Below are positions 7,307-14,715 of a stretch of DNA of 33,122 nucleotides, one piece after another. Below the pieces are notes generated by a model, which worked only from the letters and a program-made list of their open reading frames with translations, searched no databases and was not told where the DNA came from. Both the position numbers and the translations under genes were made by a program. The first letter of the stretch is position 1. Each line of letters starts with the position of its first letter. Origin of the DNA: an uncultured Clostridia bacterium (GTDB lineage: Bacteria; Bacillota; Clostridia; Oscillospirales; Oscillospiraceae); contig CAMAKJ010000004.1 in the NCBI GenBank assembly GCA_945836055.1, positions 1-33,122 of the forward strand. Direction: 5' to 3'.

Positions 7307-8163
7307 TGCAGTTCCTCCTTAAGGTGAAGTACCGAGGGAATCAAAAGATACGCGCAGTAGGCGGCAAAGCCCAGGGCGTAAATGCCGCTGACCGGCGCGA
7401 TGGACAGTACCGGGGTAAATTCCGCGGCAGTCGCACCCATGGCTGACACGGCAATGACCGCAGCCGCAAGAAACATCAGGACGGCAAGCAGGCACCAGTC
7501 GCCCCGCTTCATCGTGTAAATCTGAAAGCTGGTGCGTCTGCCGCTGCCGTAGCCCCGGGCGCGCATGGAATCCCCGGTCACCACGCTGCCCTCCAGCGCC
7601 CAGTCCGTCAGCGCCGAGAGCACCCCCATGCCGTGTCGGATTTTGTCCCTGTTTTTCTCCCCCGCGCCCAGGCCGATGGCTCTTCGCGCCAGGGTGATCT
7701 GCCCGGCCTTGCGGATAAAGCCAGGGATCATCCGCAGCACCATCACCAGCAGAAGGGAAAGGGCCGGAATGAGGTTGCCGAACAGGCTGGTAAACTTGTC
7801 GCTGGTCATCACGGCGTTATAGCATCCGAACCAGAGCATCATCACCACGAACACCCCGGCAATGGCTCCGCCGTAAAGCAGGGCTTCCAGCGTGTAAGGC
7901 CTGCCAAAAACATGGAACAGCACCCGCTCGCCGTAGGTATTGAACAGCGGGTTAACCGCCGTCAGCAGAAGGAACATGGGCACCAGCATTCCGATCCGCT
8001 TCCAGCCTTTTCTTCCGCTGAGCAGCAGATAGTACGCTGCCGCCCCCAGCGCCCCCGCAATCAGATACGCCGGATGCTGAATCAGCACGGCAAAGCCGAT
8101 GGCGCCCAGAAAAAAGAGAAAGTTCACCGCCGGGTGGCGGTTGGAAAAGGCGTCTGACGTCAT
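7279..8163 (-). CDS. ecfT: ECF transporter transmembrane coupling protein EcfT
   Basis: First gene of the corrinoid operon. The 294-residue membrane protein joins the S component to the ATPases. It begins with hydrophobic segments (VNFLFFLGAIGFAVLIQ and further). The cytoplasmic coupling region carries ALEGSVVTGDSMRARGYG with the Ala-Arg-Gly motif that docks on the ATPase. I chose MTSDAF as the start because AGGAGG lies 5-6 nt upstream. A longer frame reading through the leader is an artefact of the riboswitch sequence: it crosses the terminator hairpin. Expression should depend on the cobalamin riboswitch in the 250-nt leader. Confidence 0.92.
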   Translation of the reverse strand: MTSDAFSNRHPAVNFLFFLGAIGFAVLIQHPAYLIAGALGAAAYYLLLSGRKGWKRIGMLVPMFLLLTAVNPLFNTYGERVLFHVFGRPYTLEALLYGGAIAGVFVVMMLWFGCYNAVMTSDKFTSLFGNLIPALSLLLVMVLRMIPGFIRKAGQITLARRAIGLGAGEKNRDKIRHGMGVLSALTDWALEGSVVTGDSMRARGYGSGRRTSFQIYTMKRGDWCLLAVLMFLAAAVIAVSAMGATAAEFTPVLSIAPVSGIYALGFAAYCAYLLIPSVLHLKEELQWRRSRSKI

Positions 8164-8178
8164 AATCTCCTCCGAAAA

Positions 8179-8206
8179 AGAAAAAAGTCCCCAATCCGGG
8201 GACTTA
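8179..8206 (-). terminator. Riboswitch-controlled intrinsic terminator in the ecfT leader
   Basis: On the minus strand AAGTCCCC-GGATT-GGGGACTT is followed by a T-rich run, located just before the ecfT ribosome-binding site. It is the expression platform of the upstream cobalamin aptamer. A linker segment at 8232-8236 (GGGGA on the minus strand) could pair with TCCCC of the 5' arm and act as an antiterminator; that pairing is an inference. Confidence 0.85.
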
Positions 8207-8253
8207 CATACAGCAAAACCACCGGCAGGCATCCCCAAGAGCCCTCCGGAAGA

Positions 8254-8399
8254 AAAGTCAGCGCACCGTATTCCGGCTCTGGACGCCATCTGCCCAAGGC
8301 CTTCTCGGGATTGCCCCAATGACCCTGCGCGGCATACTGTCCATCTACGGCGGCTTGGTACCGCTGGGATTGCCCCATTCCAGTGTGCAGCCTGACTTT
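8254..8399 (-). ncRNA. Cobalamin riboswitch aptamer upstream of the ecfT-cob operon
   Basis: Read on the minus strand, the leader contains the B12-box-like GAGCCGGAATAC (about 8269-8279) and an upstream conserved core (GGGGCAATCCC, then AGCGGTACCAAGCCGCCG, then TTGGGGCAATCCCGAGAAGGC). The ends close perfectly: AAAGTCAG (8392-8399) pairs with CTGACTTT (8254-8261). The stem continues inward, GC then GCAC against GTGC-GC, with one bulged T. At 146 nt it is compact, which suggests a class II-type fold, but the class is not certain. The transcription terminator just downstream and the nine B12 genes after it support ligand-dependent termination. Confidence 0.87.
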
Positions 8400-8420
8400 A
8401 TTCTCTATTCTATCCGGGAC

Positions 8421-8449
8421 ATTGTATCACAATTCCCCGAAAACAGCAA
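8421..8449 (-). promoter_or_regulatory. Sigma-A promoter of the ecfT-cob operon
   Basis: Minus strand TTGCTG, 17-bp spacer, TACAAT, with an extended -10 TG (TGATACAAT). Transcription would begin about 8414, some 15 nt before the aptamer. Confidence 0.8.
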
Positions 8450-8470
8450 CGCCCATTTGGAAAAATACCG

Positions 8471-8499
8471 ATTGCAATTAAAGGTTCGTTGTGCTACAA
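8471..8499 (+). promoter_or_regulatory. Sigma-A promoter of the DUF4430 lipoprotein transcript
   Basis: TTGCAA, 17-bp spacer, TACAAT with extended -10 TGC. It faces away from the ecfT promoter, with 21 bp between the two -35 boxes, and starts transcription at the edge of the plus-strand aptamer. Confidence 0.8.
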
Positions 8500-8500
8500 T

Positions 8501-8670
8501 AGGCCTGCCGTTTGGGGAAGGGGGTGCAAATCCTCCGCGAGCCCGTCGCCGTGATGCGCAGTCAACCGTTATGATTCTGACCCGAAGCCGCATTTGGGGA
8601 AACGCCATTGGAGCAATCTGAGAAGGCCGACTGATAACGCGCAGAAGCCGAAATATCCAACCGGCAAAAC
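8501..8670 (+). ncRNA. Cobalamin riboswitch upstream of the DUF4430 lipoprotein
   Basis: The conserved cobalamin core is readable in order: GGGGAAGGGGGTGCAAATCC, the GCGAGCCCGTCGCCGTGA segment, CGCCATTGG...GAGAAGGC, and the B12-box-like GAAGCCGAAATATCC. A closing stem pairs GCCGTTTGG (8506-8514) with CCAACCGGC (8657-8665), with one mismatch. Downstream a CCTCTT/AAGAGG hairpin (8670-8703) precedes the AGGAG site, but there is no clean terminator T-run, so the control mechanism (termination or translation) is unresolved. Confidence 0.87.
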
Positions 8671-8731
8671 CTCTTTTCAGCACCGCGAGGCCGGCGTAAG
8701 AGGAATCTGATTTTATTAGGAGAATGCACTT

Positions 8732-9172
8732 ATGAGCAAGAACAGCAGAAAAAAGCTGCTGTCCATCCTCCTGTGTATCGCGCTGATTGCGGCTATGGCG
8801 CTGTGCACTGCCGGATGCGGCAGCAAGGACGCTCCCGAAACCACGGTTTCCGCCGGAGCTGCCGGAGCCACCTCCGTGGGTGAAGGACAGACTGCCTTCC
8901 TCTTCACCGTGGTGGACGCGGACGGCAAGGAAACCGCCTTTGACGTGCACACCGACGAAACGACCGTAGGCGCGGCACTGCTGGCCCTGGGGCTGATCGA
9001 CGGCGACGACAGCGAATACGGCCTGTACGTCAAGACCGTCAACGGCCTCACCGTGGACTATGACAAGGACGGCAAGTACTGGGCGTTCTATGTGGACGGC
9101 GAATACGCCGCCACCGGTGTGGATTCCACCGACATCGCTGCCGGTTCCACCTACACCTTCAAGGTCGAGTAA
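8732..9172 (+). CDS. DUF4430 (transcobalamin C-terminal-like) lipoprotein, candidate corrinoid-binding surface protein
   Basis: 146-residue exported protein. The N-terminus is Lys/Arg-rich (MSKNSRKK), followed by a hydrophobic stretch and a lipobox-like CTAGC with Cys29. The -3 residue is Thr, so this lipobox is slightly non-standard. After a short Gly/Ala/Ser linker comes a DUF4430-type domain (about 50-146): VGAALLALGLIDGDDSEYGLY, then VNGLTVDYDKDGKYWAFYVD, then GEYAATGVDSTDIAAG. This domain is related to the C-terminal domain of animal transcobalamin/intrinsic factor. It has its own cobalamin riboswitch and sits between an ECF importer and BtuFCD. I infer that it binds corrinoid at the cell surface and hands it to an importer; direct binding is not shown. 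AGGAG lies 9 nt before the ATG. Confidence 0.85.
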   Translation: MSKNSRKKLLSILLCIALIAAMALCTAGCGSKDAPETTVSAGAAGATSVGEGQTAFLFTVVDADGKETAFDVHTDETTVGAALLALGLIDGDDSEYGLYVKTVNGLTVDYDKDGKYWAFYVDGEYAATGVDSTDIAAGSTYTFKVE

Positions 9173-9184
9173 AATGCGAAAACT

Positions 9185-9226
9185 GCCGGTATGGCCTCCC
9201 GTTTGGGTGTCATACCGGCGTTTTTT
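9185..9226 (+). terminator. Intrinsic terminator after the DUF4430 gene
   Basis: GCCGGTATG (9185-9193) pairs with CATACCGGC (9211-9219), followed by T6. The 17-nt loop can itself fold (CCC/GGG). It separates the lipoprotein gene from the convergent btuD. Confidence 0.85.
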
Positions 9227-9980
9227 ATTCTGCGGAGAAGAAAATCTTGCCTTCCTCTCCCACGGTATACCGCTTCAGGGAGAAGGTTTTCTCCAGGATT
9301 TCCCCATCCAGGCATTCCTGCTTTGTGCCCGCGAACACCAGTCTGCCGCCGTCCAGCACCACGAAATCGTCGGCATACTGAGCCGCCACGGTCAGGTCGT
9401 GAAGCACCACCAGGAAGGTCTTTTTCTTCTTTTGCTTCAGAGACGTGAGCATTTGCAGAAACGCCGCCTCGTGGCTTAAATCCATGTGGGCGGTCGGCTC
9501 GTCCAGCAGGGCGATTGGCGTGTTCTGGGCCAGAATCATGGCAAGGGCAGCCCGCTGCTTTTCTCCCCCGGAGAGGGTATCCACATAGCGCTCCGAAAGG
9601 CTCTCCGCTCCTGCGTCCCGCAGGGCGGCAGCCACGGCCTCTTTGTCCTTCCGGGTCAGGCGCCCCGTGAAGTCCAGGTAGGGATTCCGCCCGAAACAGG
9701 CCATCTCCCAGGCCGTGATATTCGGCGCGGGAATGGTCTGGGGCAGAATGGCCACCGTCTTTGCCCGCTCCCGGGGCTGCAGCAGCGCCAGATTCTTCTC
9801 CCCCTCCAGAATTTCCCCAGTGTAGGGGATGCGCTGGTTCACACAGGCAAGCAACGTGGATTTTCCGCTGCCGTTTCGTCCCACCAGCGCCGTCAGCCGG
9901 TGGGGCCGTAGGGAGAAGGAGATGTCCTCCAGAATCTGCCGCTGTCCCAGCCGGACGGAAAGATTATGAAACGATAGCAT
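9225..9980 (-). CDS. btuD: ABC transporter ATP-binding protein, BtuD/FecE type
   Basis: 251-residue ATPase energising the adjacent BtuC permease. It has Walker A GRNGSGKST (34-42), LSGGEKQRAALA, and ALLDEPTAHMDLS with Walker B and D-loop. The start overlaps btuC by 17 bp. By sequence the family also serves siderophore and haem uptake. The corrinoid assignment rests on neighbouring B12 genes and on the absence of iron-uptake genes. Confidence 0.83.
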   Translation of the reverse strand: MLSFHNLSVRLGQRQILEDISFSLRPHRLTALVGRNGSGKSTLLACVNQRIPYTGEILEGEKNLALLQPRERAKTVAILPQTIPAPNITAWEMACFGRNPYLDFTGRLTRKDKEAVAAALRDAGAESLSERYVDTLSGGEKQRAALAMILAQNTPIALLDEPTAHMDLSHEAAFLQMLTSLKQKKKKTFLVVLHDLTVAAQYADDFVVLDGGRLVFAGTKQECLDGEILEKTFSLKRYTVGEEGKIFFSAE

Positions 9981-10950
9981 ACTGTCTCCTCCGGCAAAGC
10001 AGAATCAGGAAATAGGGTGCGCCGATGAGGCTCATGAAAATGCCCACCGGCAGCTCCGAGGGCGCAAACAGCGTCCTGCCCAGCAGATCCGCCAGCACCA
10101 CCAGAATCGCCCCCATGAGAGCGGAAACCGGGAGCATCTTCCCGGGCTGCTGTCCCACAAGCCGCCGGGCGATGTGGGGCACCACCAGTCCCACGAAGCC
10201 AAGCAGCCCCGCAAAGCTCACCACCGCCGCCGCGCAGGCGGCCGCGCAGGCCAGCGCCCCGATCCGGAGCCGCTTGACCCGGATGCCCAGCGCCGCCGCT
10301 GCCGCGTCTCCCACGGAAAGAACCCCCAGCCGTCCGGACATGGCAAGGGAACCCCCGAACGCACCGACGATTATGACCGCGGGAATCATCAGATCGTCCA
10401 TCCGGATGCCTTTCAGGCTGCCCACGGTGAAGTGATTGTACTGGGCCAGCACCCCCTCGTCCAGCAGGGACAAAAAGGAAATCACCGCGTTGAGCAGGGT
10501 GGTAACGGCAATGCCGATGAGCAGAATTCCGGAGCGGGAGCCGCCGATCCGGTCCGCCGCCAGCAGAATCACCAGCGCCGCGGCGAAGGCGCCCGCAAAG
10601 GCGGCGAAGGGCAGCGCCCCGCCCGCCATGGGAAATGCCGTCAGGGTGAGAATCACCGCCAGCCCCGCGCCGGAATTGATACCGATGATATTGGGGCTTG
10701 CCAGGGCGTTGGCGGTGACGCTTTGCAGAAGCACACCGGCTGTGGACATGCCGATGCCCGCCAGCACTCCGGCCGCCACCCGTGGCAGACGGATCTGCCA
10801 CAGAATCAGCCCAACGCTTTCCTCTCCCGCCCCCGTCGCAGCCTCCCAAAGCTGTGAAAGGGAAAGCGGGGCGCTGCCAAAGCAAAGCCCCGCCGTCATC
10901 GTGAGCGCGAGCAGCGGGATACAGATGGAGATAATCCGCCGCAGTTTCAT
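9964..10950 (-). CDS. btuC: ABC transporter permease, BtuC/FecCD family
   Basis: 328-residue inner-membrane permease with about nine or ten hydrophobic segments. It carries the family motifs RLPRVAAGVLAGIGMSTAGVLLQ near residue 55 and GFVGLVVPHIARRLVG near residue 240, the latter being the cytoplasmic coupling loop. It overlaps btuF by ATGA and btuD by 17 bp. It would form the translocation pore as a dimer with two BtuD. The corrinoid role is inferred from context. Confidence 0.85.
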   Translation of the reverse strand: MKLRRIISICIPLLALTMTAGLCFGSAPLSLSQLWEAATGAGEESVGLILWQIRLPRVAAGVLAGIGMSTAGVLLQSVTANALASPNIIGINSGAGLAVILTLTAFPMAGGALPFAAFAGAFAAALVILLAADRIGGSRSGILLIGIAVTTLLNAVISFLSLLDEGVLAQYNHFTVGSLKGIRMDDLMIPAVIIVGAFGGSLAMSGRLGVLSVGDAAAAALGIRVKRLRIGALACAAACAAAVVSFAGLLGFVGLVVPHIARRLVGQQPGKMLPVSALMGAILVVLADLLGRTLFAPSELPVGIFMSLIGAPYFLILLCRRRQYAIVS

Positions 10951-11885
10951 ACAATCTCTCCGTAAAGCAGCTCAATCAGGTATTCATACGCCTCGTCCCA
11001 GCGGGAATTGGGCTTGTACTGGAACAGGTCCTTGGGAAGCTGGTAGACCCGCCCCTCCTTCACCGCCGTCATGGACTGCCATACCGGGTCGGCAAGCAGG
11101 CTCTGCATATAGGCAACGCCTGTGCTCTCATCTCCCATGGTGGTATACAGAATGGCGTAGGGGTCGGACAGCAGAATCTCCTCCGTGCTCAGCCCGTCCA
11201 GCAGAACGGGCGCGTTCTCCGCTATGTTCACCGTTCCCAGCTCCTGGAGCATGGCGCAGACGAAGCTGGTATCCGCCGTCTTGGCCTTGGTGTATTTGGC
11301 GCTGGAGCCGGCCCGGACGAACAGGATTTCCGGCTGGTTTTCCTGCTCCCGGGCTGCGGAAATCAGACTCTCCACCCGGCGCTTCACCTGCTCGCCGTGG
11401 GTTTCATAGGCTTCCTGCGTCTGCAGAATATCCGTGGCGATCTTCAGCACCCGCAGATAGTCATTGAAGGTATCCACCGCAAACCCGGCTGTGGGAATTC
11501 CGGCGGTGCGCAGAGTATCCGCGCATTCCTTTTGGCCGGCCAGATCGGAGGCATAGAGCACGAAGTCCGGCTTCTCGGCAATCAGCAGCTCCAGATTGAT
11601 GGTTTTGCCTGCTCCATCGTCCACCAGCACCGCGTCCTGCCCGGCAAAGCCCCGGGTCACGGTCTCGCCAACGGTGATATCCACCGCACCTCCCGCGGTC
11701 ACCCACAGGTCCGCCAGGGACGACAACAGCACCGCCACCTTCCCGGGCTGGCATGGAACCTCCACCTCCGCGCCGGTGTCATCGGTAAACCGGACCGTTT
11801 TGCCGGGGGATACGTCCTTCACCGCCGGAGAAGCGCAGCCCGCCAGCAGCAGGGCGCAGAGCAAAAGAATCAGCAATCGCTTCAT
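10947..11885 (-). CDS. btuF: ABC transporter substrate-binding lipoprotein, BtuF/FecB type
   Basis: 312-residue extracytoplasmic binding protein with signal peptide and lipobox LLAGC (Cys17). It belongs to the periplasmic-binding-protein 2 family: an N-terminal DDTGAEVEVPCQPGKVAVL, then GFAGQDAVLVDDGAGKTINLELLIAEKPDFVLYAS, with a long helix joining two lobes. I place the start at MKRLLILLL because a GGAAAGGA site lies upstream and the signal peptide begins there. Longer frames add residues with no ribosome-binding site. It probably captures cobalamin or cobinamide, but a siderophore cannot be excluded. Unlike the two other B12 transcripts, its leader is too short for a riboswitch. Confidence 0.82.
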   Translation of the reverse strand: MKRLLILLLCALLLAGCASPAVKDVSPGKTVRFTDDTGAEVEVPCQPGKVAVLLSSLADLWVTAGGAVDITVGETVTRGFAGQDAVLVDDGAGKTINLELLIAEKPDFVLYASDLAGQKECADTLRTAGIPTAGFAVDTFNDYLRVLKIATDILQTQEAYETHGEQVKRRVESLISAAREQENQPEILFVRAGSSAKYTKAKTADTSFVCAMLQELGTVNIAENAPVLLDGLSTEEILLSDPYAILYTTMGDESTGVAYMQSLLADPVWQSMTAVKEGRVYQLPKDLFQYKPNSRWDEAYEYLIELLYGEIV

Positions 11886-11916
11886 TTCAGGTTTTTTCCT
11901 TTCCGATAGTGGCTTC

Positions 11917-11945
11917 ATCATATCATAATCCGGCAGGAAAAGCAA
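11917..11945 (-). promoter_or_regulatory. btuF: Sigma-A promoter of btuFCD
   Basis: Minus strand TTGCTT, 17-bp spacer, TATGAT. The start would be about 11909, only 24 nt from the ATG, leaving no room for an aptamer. A second, more distal candidate is TTGCTG-17-TATTAT (12061 down to 12033), formed by the end of a repeat element. Confidence 0.65.
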
Positions 11946-11999
11946 CTGCCATTGCCTCCCAGTTGTGCGCTGCGCTTTCCATACAGGCGCGGCAATCGT

Positions 12000-12028
12000 T
12001 TGACATCATTCCGATTCTATGGTATATT
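12000..12028 (+). promoter_or_regulatory. Strong sigma-A promoter for the yfhO-rlmI operon
   Basis: TTGACA, 17-bp spacer, TATATT. It lies about 310 nt before the yfhO start codon, so the repeat between 12045 and 12315 would be transcribed as a long leader. Confidence 0.7.
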
Positions 12029-12040
12029 TTTTATAATATG

Positions 12041-12315
12041 TATATTGGCTTAACTCAGCAAACCGGCAAATTGCAGTTTGGCGCGACAAAGCCTTCCCCT
12101 TTGGGGAAGGTGGCTCGCCGTAAGGCGAGACAGATGAGGGTTGCCCCAGTACGAATTCGCCGAAACGCTCCGGATGATTGCTCCACAGTACCGCCCCTCA
12201 TCAGTCAAAAATCAAAGATTTTTGCCAGCGGACACTATGGTATGATTGCCACCGGCAATCATGATGATTATGATTCGCTGCGCGGAGCACCACCCCGAAG
12301 GGGAAGCCTTGGGCG
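12041..12315 (+). repeat. Composite repeat: TIR fragment plus MITE-like hairpin element in the yfhO leader
   Basis: This occupies the 402-bp gap between btuF and yfhO. Bases 12045-12075 match the end of the 26305-26626 element (GGCTTAACTCAGCAAACCGG, then CAAATTG). From 12090 an AAGCCTTCCCC / GGGGAAGG hairpin and a CGCCGTAAGGCG hairpin lead to GATGAGGG. The opposite arm, CCCTCATC then CCCCGAAGGGGAAGCCTT (about 12187-12310), is its inverted counterpart. I see no coding potential. Such TTCCCC...GATGAGGG elements recur in Oscillospiraceae genomes. Confidence 0.65.
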
Positions 12316-12347
12316 CTGCGCGCATCCATTCTCTTGGGAGGAAGATC

Positions 12348-14714
12348 ATGAAAAAAACGACGAAATTGTCATGCGGCAAATGCTCCGGCTTCAGGGGGCT
12401 GCTCCTGGCCGCCGCTCTTGGCGCCGGGGTCGGTCTGCTGTCCTTTCTGCCGTTTCTTCTGCGCAGCCGGGGACAGTATCTGGACGGGGGAGACTATTAT
12501 GCCCAGTACGTCCCCTTCCTCCTGGAGCTGAAGCGCATGATTTCCTCCGGCTCCCTGGCCTGGAGCTGGAATTCCTTCCTGGGCGACAGCTTCGCTTCCG
12601 CCTATTCCTACTATACCGCATTCAATCCCTTTGCCTGGATTGCCGCCATGTTCCCCGAATCCGGTCTGCTGTACGGCACCGCCCTCGTCACACTGCTGAA
12701 ATTCTCCGTCAGCATGGTGGGCGCCATGCTGTACATGCGGCGGTTCTGCCGGGAAGACGCCTATGCCCTCATCGGCGCGCTGCTGTATACCTTCTCCGGT
12801 TTCACCGTTATCAATACCGATTTTTACTTCTTTCTGGACGTGATCGCGGTATTTCCTTACCTCATGTACGGTCTGGAGCGGCTCATTGTGGACGGAAAGG
12901 CCGGAGCCTATATTCCGGCGCTGGTTCTCAACGCCGCCATTAACTTCTATTTCTTCATCGCCACGGTTTTCCTCGTGATTCTGTACGTTGTCTTCCGGCT
13001 GGAGCTGTACCGCCCCTCCGGCTGGAAGCGGCATTGGAAAGCCTTTGTATCCGTCGCCGTATGCAGCATCATCGGCGCAGGGCTGGCCTGCTTCGCCCTG
13101 GTGCCCTCCTTCTTCGGCATCCTCGGCTCCGGAAAGGCGATGAGCAGCGTCGGCACCAAGTTCACCCTCGCTTACCCCCTGCAGGATATTCTGGAGCGGC
13201 TGCGTGCCTTTGTGTCGCCCATTGAAAGCGGCATCCGTCACGCCTTTTATGACTGCCGTTCCTGGAGCTCCACCGCCCTTTACCTGCCCGTTTTCGGCGT
13301 CTGTCTGGCGGTGTCCTGGTGCGTGTCGGAAAAGGGCTGGCTGAAAAACGCCTGTCTGGCGCTGAGCCTGTGCCTCTTCGTGCCGCTGCTGAACGCCGTG
13401 TTCAATCTGTTTACCTCCGCAGGCTACACCCGGTGGCTGTACGGCCTGGTGCTGCTGCTCTGTCTGGCAACCGTCCTCAGTCTGGAGCGGATCGGGCAGG
13501 GTCGGGCGCGCTTCCCCGTGAAGATCCTGGCCGGACAGACCGTTCTCGCGGGGATATTGCTGCTGGTGCCAACGGCGGTGTACAGCTTGTACCGGCTGGG
13601 TTTCTGTGATGTCACCGCCTTTGCCAGCGCCTGCACCTCGGCGTATTTTATCGGCTACCGCAAGCTGCTTATCATGCTCCTGCTCACCGCCGCCAATTAT
13701 GGGGCGCTGTGGTATCTTGCCCGCGCCCGGGAGTTCCGGATGAAGCGGACGGTGTGGATTGTCATTGCCGCCTGCGCGGTGAATTTCGCCGTCTTCAACG
13801 AGATGAACTACGACTATGCCTCCTGCTATGATGTCTATCAGACCACTATGGTCCAGGGCTGCGACCTGGATGGCGGCGATATGCAATACCGCGCGGACTA
13901 TCCGTCCGGGATTCAGAATTACGGTCTGTTCCAGGATGTCCCTTCGGTGAATTACTATAATTCCATGCAAAATCCCAACAGCACCCGGTTCGCCCAGGCG
14001 GTGGGAATCGCCAATGATCCCCGGGATATCATCTTTGAAATGCCCGCTGCCGGCAGGGAGGCCCTGGGCGCTCTGCTCTCCGTCCGGTACTATCTGGATT
14101 ACACCGGCGATGCCGCCATTCCTCAGGGCTTCCGGTTTGTGAAAACGGAAAACGGCGTGGATCTGTACGAAAACGACAATTACATTCCCATGGGCTTTGT
14201 CTATGACACCTACTGTCCGGAAAGCAGGCTTGTGGAAACCGCAGCCGAAAGTCGGGCGGCTGTCATGCTGAAGTCTCTCGTCATTCCGGATGAAGACGAG
14301 GCTCTTGTGCGGGAATACCTCCGTGAGGACACCTCCGCGGTTGTCCCGGAGCTGTCGGAGATGTCCGCCCGGCGGCGGGAGACGGTTTGCGGCTTCTTTG
14401 CGGGAACCTCCCGGGGCTTCTCGGCAGAAATTACCCTGGATCGGAAAAACATTGTCTTTTTCAGCATTCCCAACAGCCCGGGATGGACCATTACCGTGAA
14501 CGGCGAACAGGCGGACACCCTGGAAGTCAACTACGGGCTGATGGGCATCTGCTGTGAGGCCCTGGAAAACCGCATCGAGGCGGTTTACCACACCCGGGGC
14601 TGGATTCCCGGCATCGCCCTCAGCGCTTTGTCCGGCATTGTCTGGCTTGCGCTGGCAGCAATCAAAAAAAGCGGGAAGGTCGCTTGGCAAATTACGTTGG
14701 AACAGGAGAAATGA
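12348..14714 (+). CDS. YfhO-family multi-spanning membrane protein (GT-C-like)
   Basis: 788-residue protein. About a dozen hydrophobic spans are visible in residues 15-480, followed by an extracytoplasmic domain (about 500-760) and a final span near the C-terminus (ALSALSGIVWLALAAIK). The first outer loop carries GGDYYAQYVPF (48-58). YfhO proteins have a GT-C glycosyltransferase-like fold; B. subtilis YfhO is needed for lipoteichoic acid glycosylation, so transfer of a lipid-linked sugar to a cell-surface polymer is plausible but not proven here. The start follows GGGAGG with 6 nt spacing. It is followed after 1 bp by rlmI, and a second YfhO protein lies on the opposite strand at 16123-18849. 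Confidence 0.85.
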   Translation: MKKTTKLSCGKCSGFRGLLLAAALGAGVGLLSFLPFLLRSRGQYLDGGDYYAQYVPFLLELKRMISSGSLAWSWNSFLGDSFASAYSYYTAFNPFAWIAAMFPESGLLYGTALVTLLKFSVSMVGAMLYMRRFCREDAYALIGALLYTFSGFTVINTDFYFFLDVIAVFPYLMYGLERLIVDGKAGAYIPALVLNAAINFYFFIATVFLVILYVVFRLELYRPSGWKRHWKAFVSVAVCSIIGAGLACFALVPSFFGILGSGKAMSSVGTKFTLAYPLQDILERLRAFVSPIESGIRHAFYDCRSWSSTALYLPVFGVCLAVSWCVSEKGWLKNACLALSLCLFVPLLNAVFNLFTSAGYTRWLYGLVLLLCLATVLSLERIGQGRARFPVKILAGQTVLAGILLLVPTAVYSLYRLGFCDVTAFASACTSAYFIGYRKLLIMLLLTAANYGALWYLARAREFRMKRTVWIVIAACAVNFAVFNEMNYDYASCYDVYQTTMVQGCDLDGGDMQYRADYPSGIQNYGLFQDVPSVNYYNSMQNPNSTRFAQAVGIANDPRDIIFEMPAAGREALGALLSVRYYLDYTGDAAIPQGFRFVKTENGVDLYENDNYIPMGFVYDTYCPESRLVETAAESRAAVMLKSLVIPDEDEALVREYLREDTSAVVPELSEMSARRRETVCGFFAGTSRGFSAEITLDRKNIVFFSIPNSPGWTITVNGEQADTLEVNYGLMGICCEALENRIEAVYHTRGWIPGIALSALSGIVWLALAAIKKSGKVAWQITLEQEK

Positions 14715-14715
14715 C

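Noticed and set aside
8164-8319. N-terminal extension of EcfT through the leader
   Set aside because: The extension is encoded by the riboswitch aptamer and its terminator; a good ribosome site marks the start at 8163.
11946-12040. A cobalamin riboswitch before btuF
   Set aside because: I looked for a B12 box and the conserved core on the minus strand and found neither; the close promoter leaves no room.
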